Below, in pieces: positions 63,101 to 64,000 of a stretch of DNA of 64,000 nt (its first letter is position 1; each line of letters starts with the position of its first letter). A program made the position numbers and the translations under genes. Location: contig NZ_RYYV01000007.1 in assembly GCF_003977665.1 (NCBI RefSeq), positions 1-64,000 on the forward strand, given 5' to 3'. Below the pieces are notes generated by a model. The model worked only from the letters and a program-made list of their open reading frames with translations. It was not told where the DNA came from and did not search any database. Source of the stretch: Dyella choica (GTDB lineage Bacteria > Pseudomonadota > Gammaproteobacteria > Xanthomonadales > Rhodanobacteraceae).

Positions 63101-63252
63101 TGTCGCTGCTGGTCAACAACATTATGAACAAAATGCCGCCCAGCGACGGCGGCTACGCGGAATATCCCTATTTCAACAATGAGAACTACAACATTTACGG
63201 GCGGGAGATCATGCTGCAGATGGATTTGCGTTTGGGTGGCAGCGGACGGTAA
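60166..63252 (+). CDS. TonB-dependent outer-membrane receptor with STN signalling domain
   Basis: A 1028-residue receptor. A signal peptide (ending near PLALA) is followed by an STN domain at about residues 56-127 (NALDTFAAQGDIQLVYDPAL, ALQQLLAGTGLSWKVINATT), then a TonB-box-like TLNAVTVSG, a plug domain (YNNLPDVLQNLVLATG, SIYGSQAIGGVINIITR) and a C-terminal barrel ending MLQMDLRLGGSGR. The STN domain means it can signal to a FecR protein, probably FecR 2 at 55864. The ATG at 60166 (MPRFRWPR) is preferred since it gives a normal signal peptide. The ligand is unknown. Confidence 0.9.
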   Translation: MPRFRWPRIIGDVGAPASLLRHAMPCLPSLLLGGVTVLSAPPLALAAPSMAREQTYAVAAGALRNALDTFAAQGDIQLVYDPALVAGKSTRGVSGRLAPAEALQQLLAGTGLSWKVINATTFVLEPAAVMHQQPDQTAAVATIGKPTTLNAVTVSGSLISNANIQTATPTYTIAATDIRARGYNNLPDVLQNLVLATGSVQGPQAARSFTQGAQPVSLFGLGPQFTLVLLDGKPVANFGRLYNASINFTSVANFPVSLIDHIDVMPGGASSIYGSQAIGGVINIITRSQQDGGEISVRTGRYSDGGGANQRISGAYGRDSGRWRVLAAFEFDNDSPIWGYQRSLTANDMPQPVVQSDILDYGALSTYNGAPQGHHNPPNGCASQLFGGSTMPVANPLLPGVYCGSSKVDGYTTYSNQLRNIDGMLKLSYRFSDHVRLYGDALVNQQQQRWYPGVSDWHRWIEDSATGHYLYLEKVFAPEEMPGGVAGQMDRQNDLLYQADIGANGRWGDSGWNWDIYYLRSGDRTHVVEPVWIKADINAYFTGLLGPVVGVDPQYGVNMIYNRNYAAFFRASTPAQYASFARGIDEFSNSWINDTRATLSNASLFALPGGDAGFAILAEGGSEAWYEPIIPLFTQNAVYEHATTGGGGRRSHAATALEWNLPLLKALTLDLSARYDYYALDQGSNNHKFTYKAGVEYRPVDTLLLRGNYTTSFKAPDLSSIFLGPANFFVPGNDYYLCALAHSTACGTNFQLSSIPGVTLANSTLQPTSAQSWSMGVVWSPMDHFDLSLDYLHIAIRNEVVQQDTDLLLHTEANCRLGQLAGDSSECRAALAQVQRAGSQGPITGITTYYENLANEVTKSVIGSARYRFAIFHLGTLDLHLDYNDMLHHSYQNAPGQAPVNQFADAQSSTEFKSIASGSITWTSPGARWSSTLYGHRYGPSPNYLANNNGIGYPGAAHVSPWVTFNASATYRPTRNLALSLLVNNIMNKMPPSDGGYAEYPYFNNENYNIYGREIMLQMDLRLGGSGR

Positions 63253-63567
63253 GGGAAAAGCCGCTCATTCACTTATGTGATGGTGCCAGGCTGTCCCGAA
63301 TCAGTGGAAACGACGTAGCCAGGTGCCGCTGCGAGTAAGAGAACAGCCGCATAGGGTCAGCTCAAGCATGGCGGTTCTTCCCGACCGGCGGCTGAGACCT
63401 TCGAAATGACGCGGCAACGTTTGGCATGCCATATGCTTGATCTTTGCTGCCAACGCCGTATCAAGATTCGAAGATCTGGGGGAGCAGTACGGTCCGTTGG
63501 CAGGTCTTCCGCGCCAGCCTGATCCTATGGCGCAACCCCTTAAAGCATCCTCGACAAGTGAGCCACC
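63253..63567. other. Intergenic region before the deacetylase-like gene
   Basis: This 315-base stretch shows no recognisable gene, repeat or terminator. A long minus-strand frame across 63301-63951 has no family features and opposes the real gene. Confidence 0.4.
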
Positions 63568-64000
63568 ATGCTGTGGTATGCCTACCGCCGCTATGTTGCC
63601 CTGTGCGGCATCTCGCTGACCTTTCTCCTCTACGCCCTGCTTTTGACGGGGCGTGGTATCGAAGCGCCGCATTTTGTATTGGCCCCGGGCAGCGACAGCG
63701 TCAGGCACGCCAACACACAGGTCTGGCGAAGGGTCAGCGACTTCCTGGCCGGCCGCAAGTACGCCGTGCTGGCGTTTGATGGCGGTCCGTACGGCTACGG
63801 CGTGGACGAAGCGATCATGACAACGCTGCGCAAGCACCACGCGCACGCCGTGTTCTTCCTGGTGCGCCGTCAAATCAACGCTGCGAACCATGGCGTGCCC
63901 GCCAAGCTCCAAAGCGAGGGTCACCTGATCGATAATCAATGCTACGACCACCTCCGGCTGGACCCGCTTGCCGAGTCGGCAATGGCGCGTCAGATCGATG
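63568..64000 (+). CDS. Polysaccharide-deacetylase-like protein (partial, cut by window end)
   Basis: The first 144 residues of an exported or membrane-anchored protein. An N-terminal helix (VALCGISLTFLLYALLL) is followed by a NodB-type domain start, YAVLAFDGGPYGYGVDEAIM. The usual TFDDGP motif reads AFDGGP, losing the second aspartate, which in family members is a metal ligand. The later H(S/T)xxHP motif reads DNQCYDHLRLDP, with the first histidine replaced by Gln. The protein may thus be a non-catalytic or altered homologue. The start follows only a weak ribosome site (agtgag). Confidence 0.72.
   Translation, partial: MLWYAYRRYVALCGISLTFLLYALLLTGRGIEAPHFVLAPGSDSVRHANTQVWRRVSDFLAGRKYAVLAFDGGPYGYGVDEAIMTTLRKHHAHAVFFLVRRQINAANHGVPAKLQSEGHLIDNQCYDHLRLDPLAESAMARQID

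Noticed and set aside
63301-63951. 216-codon minus-strand frame at the window end
   Set aside because: It opposes the deacetylase-like gene, which has recognisable NodB-type motifs, and has no family features itself.

Overview
The window is high-GC DNA (only the stretch around 29.87-30.1 kb is clearly AT-rich) with the gene content of a free-living gammaproteobacterium of the Xanthomonadales, most likely a Rhodanobacteraceae genus such as Dyella, Luteibacter or Rhodanobacter. The clues are STN-type TonB receptors, FecI/FecR pairs, a xanthomonapepsin-like S53 protease, a secreted Pseudomonas-type isoamylase, and seven copies of a GTAGGCTGGGATG...CATCCCAGCCTAC inverted repeat at gene ends. The genus is an inference; no rRNA or tRNA gene was found.

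Layout. 0-6.7 kb: an HDOD-GAF signalling protein, an NHL-repeat relic, a RibD-type reductase, an ATP-grasp enzyme and a 7TM-like membrane protein. A 3.9-kb part of this is bracketed by degenerate direct repeats. 6.9-12.6 kb: an MFS transporter overlapping a cysteine desulfurase; a metallo-beta-lactamase-fold hydrolase divergent from a TetR regulator across a perfect operator; a second TetR gene coupled to a CPBP membrane protease, with a 32-bp palindrome at its start codon. 12.9-18.4 kb: an S53 protease relic, a PAS-GGDEF protein, and an RcsB-like response regulator divergent from a large hybrid kinase. 18.6-28.3 kb: a LysM-FecR protein, a CHASE2 protein without output domain, a DUF4142 protein, isoamylase, and two tandem seven-bladed YVTN propeller genes whose ~345-bp leaders are duplicated as well.

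28.4-54.7 kb is the centrepiece. A minus-strand locus runs from 51.7 kb down to 28.4 kb: TpsB transporter, ExbB fused to a DUF2341/LamG ectodomain, ExbD, TonB, porin, periplasmic coiled-coil protein, Skp/OmpH-like protein, small secreted protein, a 4210-residue filamentous-haemagglutinin TpsA exoprotein, a small unknown protein and a PstS-like phosphate-binding protein. Divergent from it lie an STN+TonB-C periplasmic protein without a beta-barrel, an ECF sigma factor and a FecR anti-sigma factor. This gene set matches the architecture of the Pseudomonas aeruginosa PUMA3 (VreA-VreI-VreR) and Pdt phosphate-starvation two-partner-secretion systems. A 26/29-identical promoter-like element with a second block at constant spacing lies upstream of both the tpsB operon and tpsA, suggesting a shared regulon.

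55-64 kb: a second sigma/FecR pair, a 290-bp MITE-like element with a 30-bp hairpin, a secreted S53 protease with PKD and P domains, a TonB-dependent receptor with an STN domain, and the start of a divergent polysaccharide-deacetylase-like gene cut by the window end.
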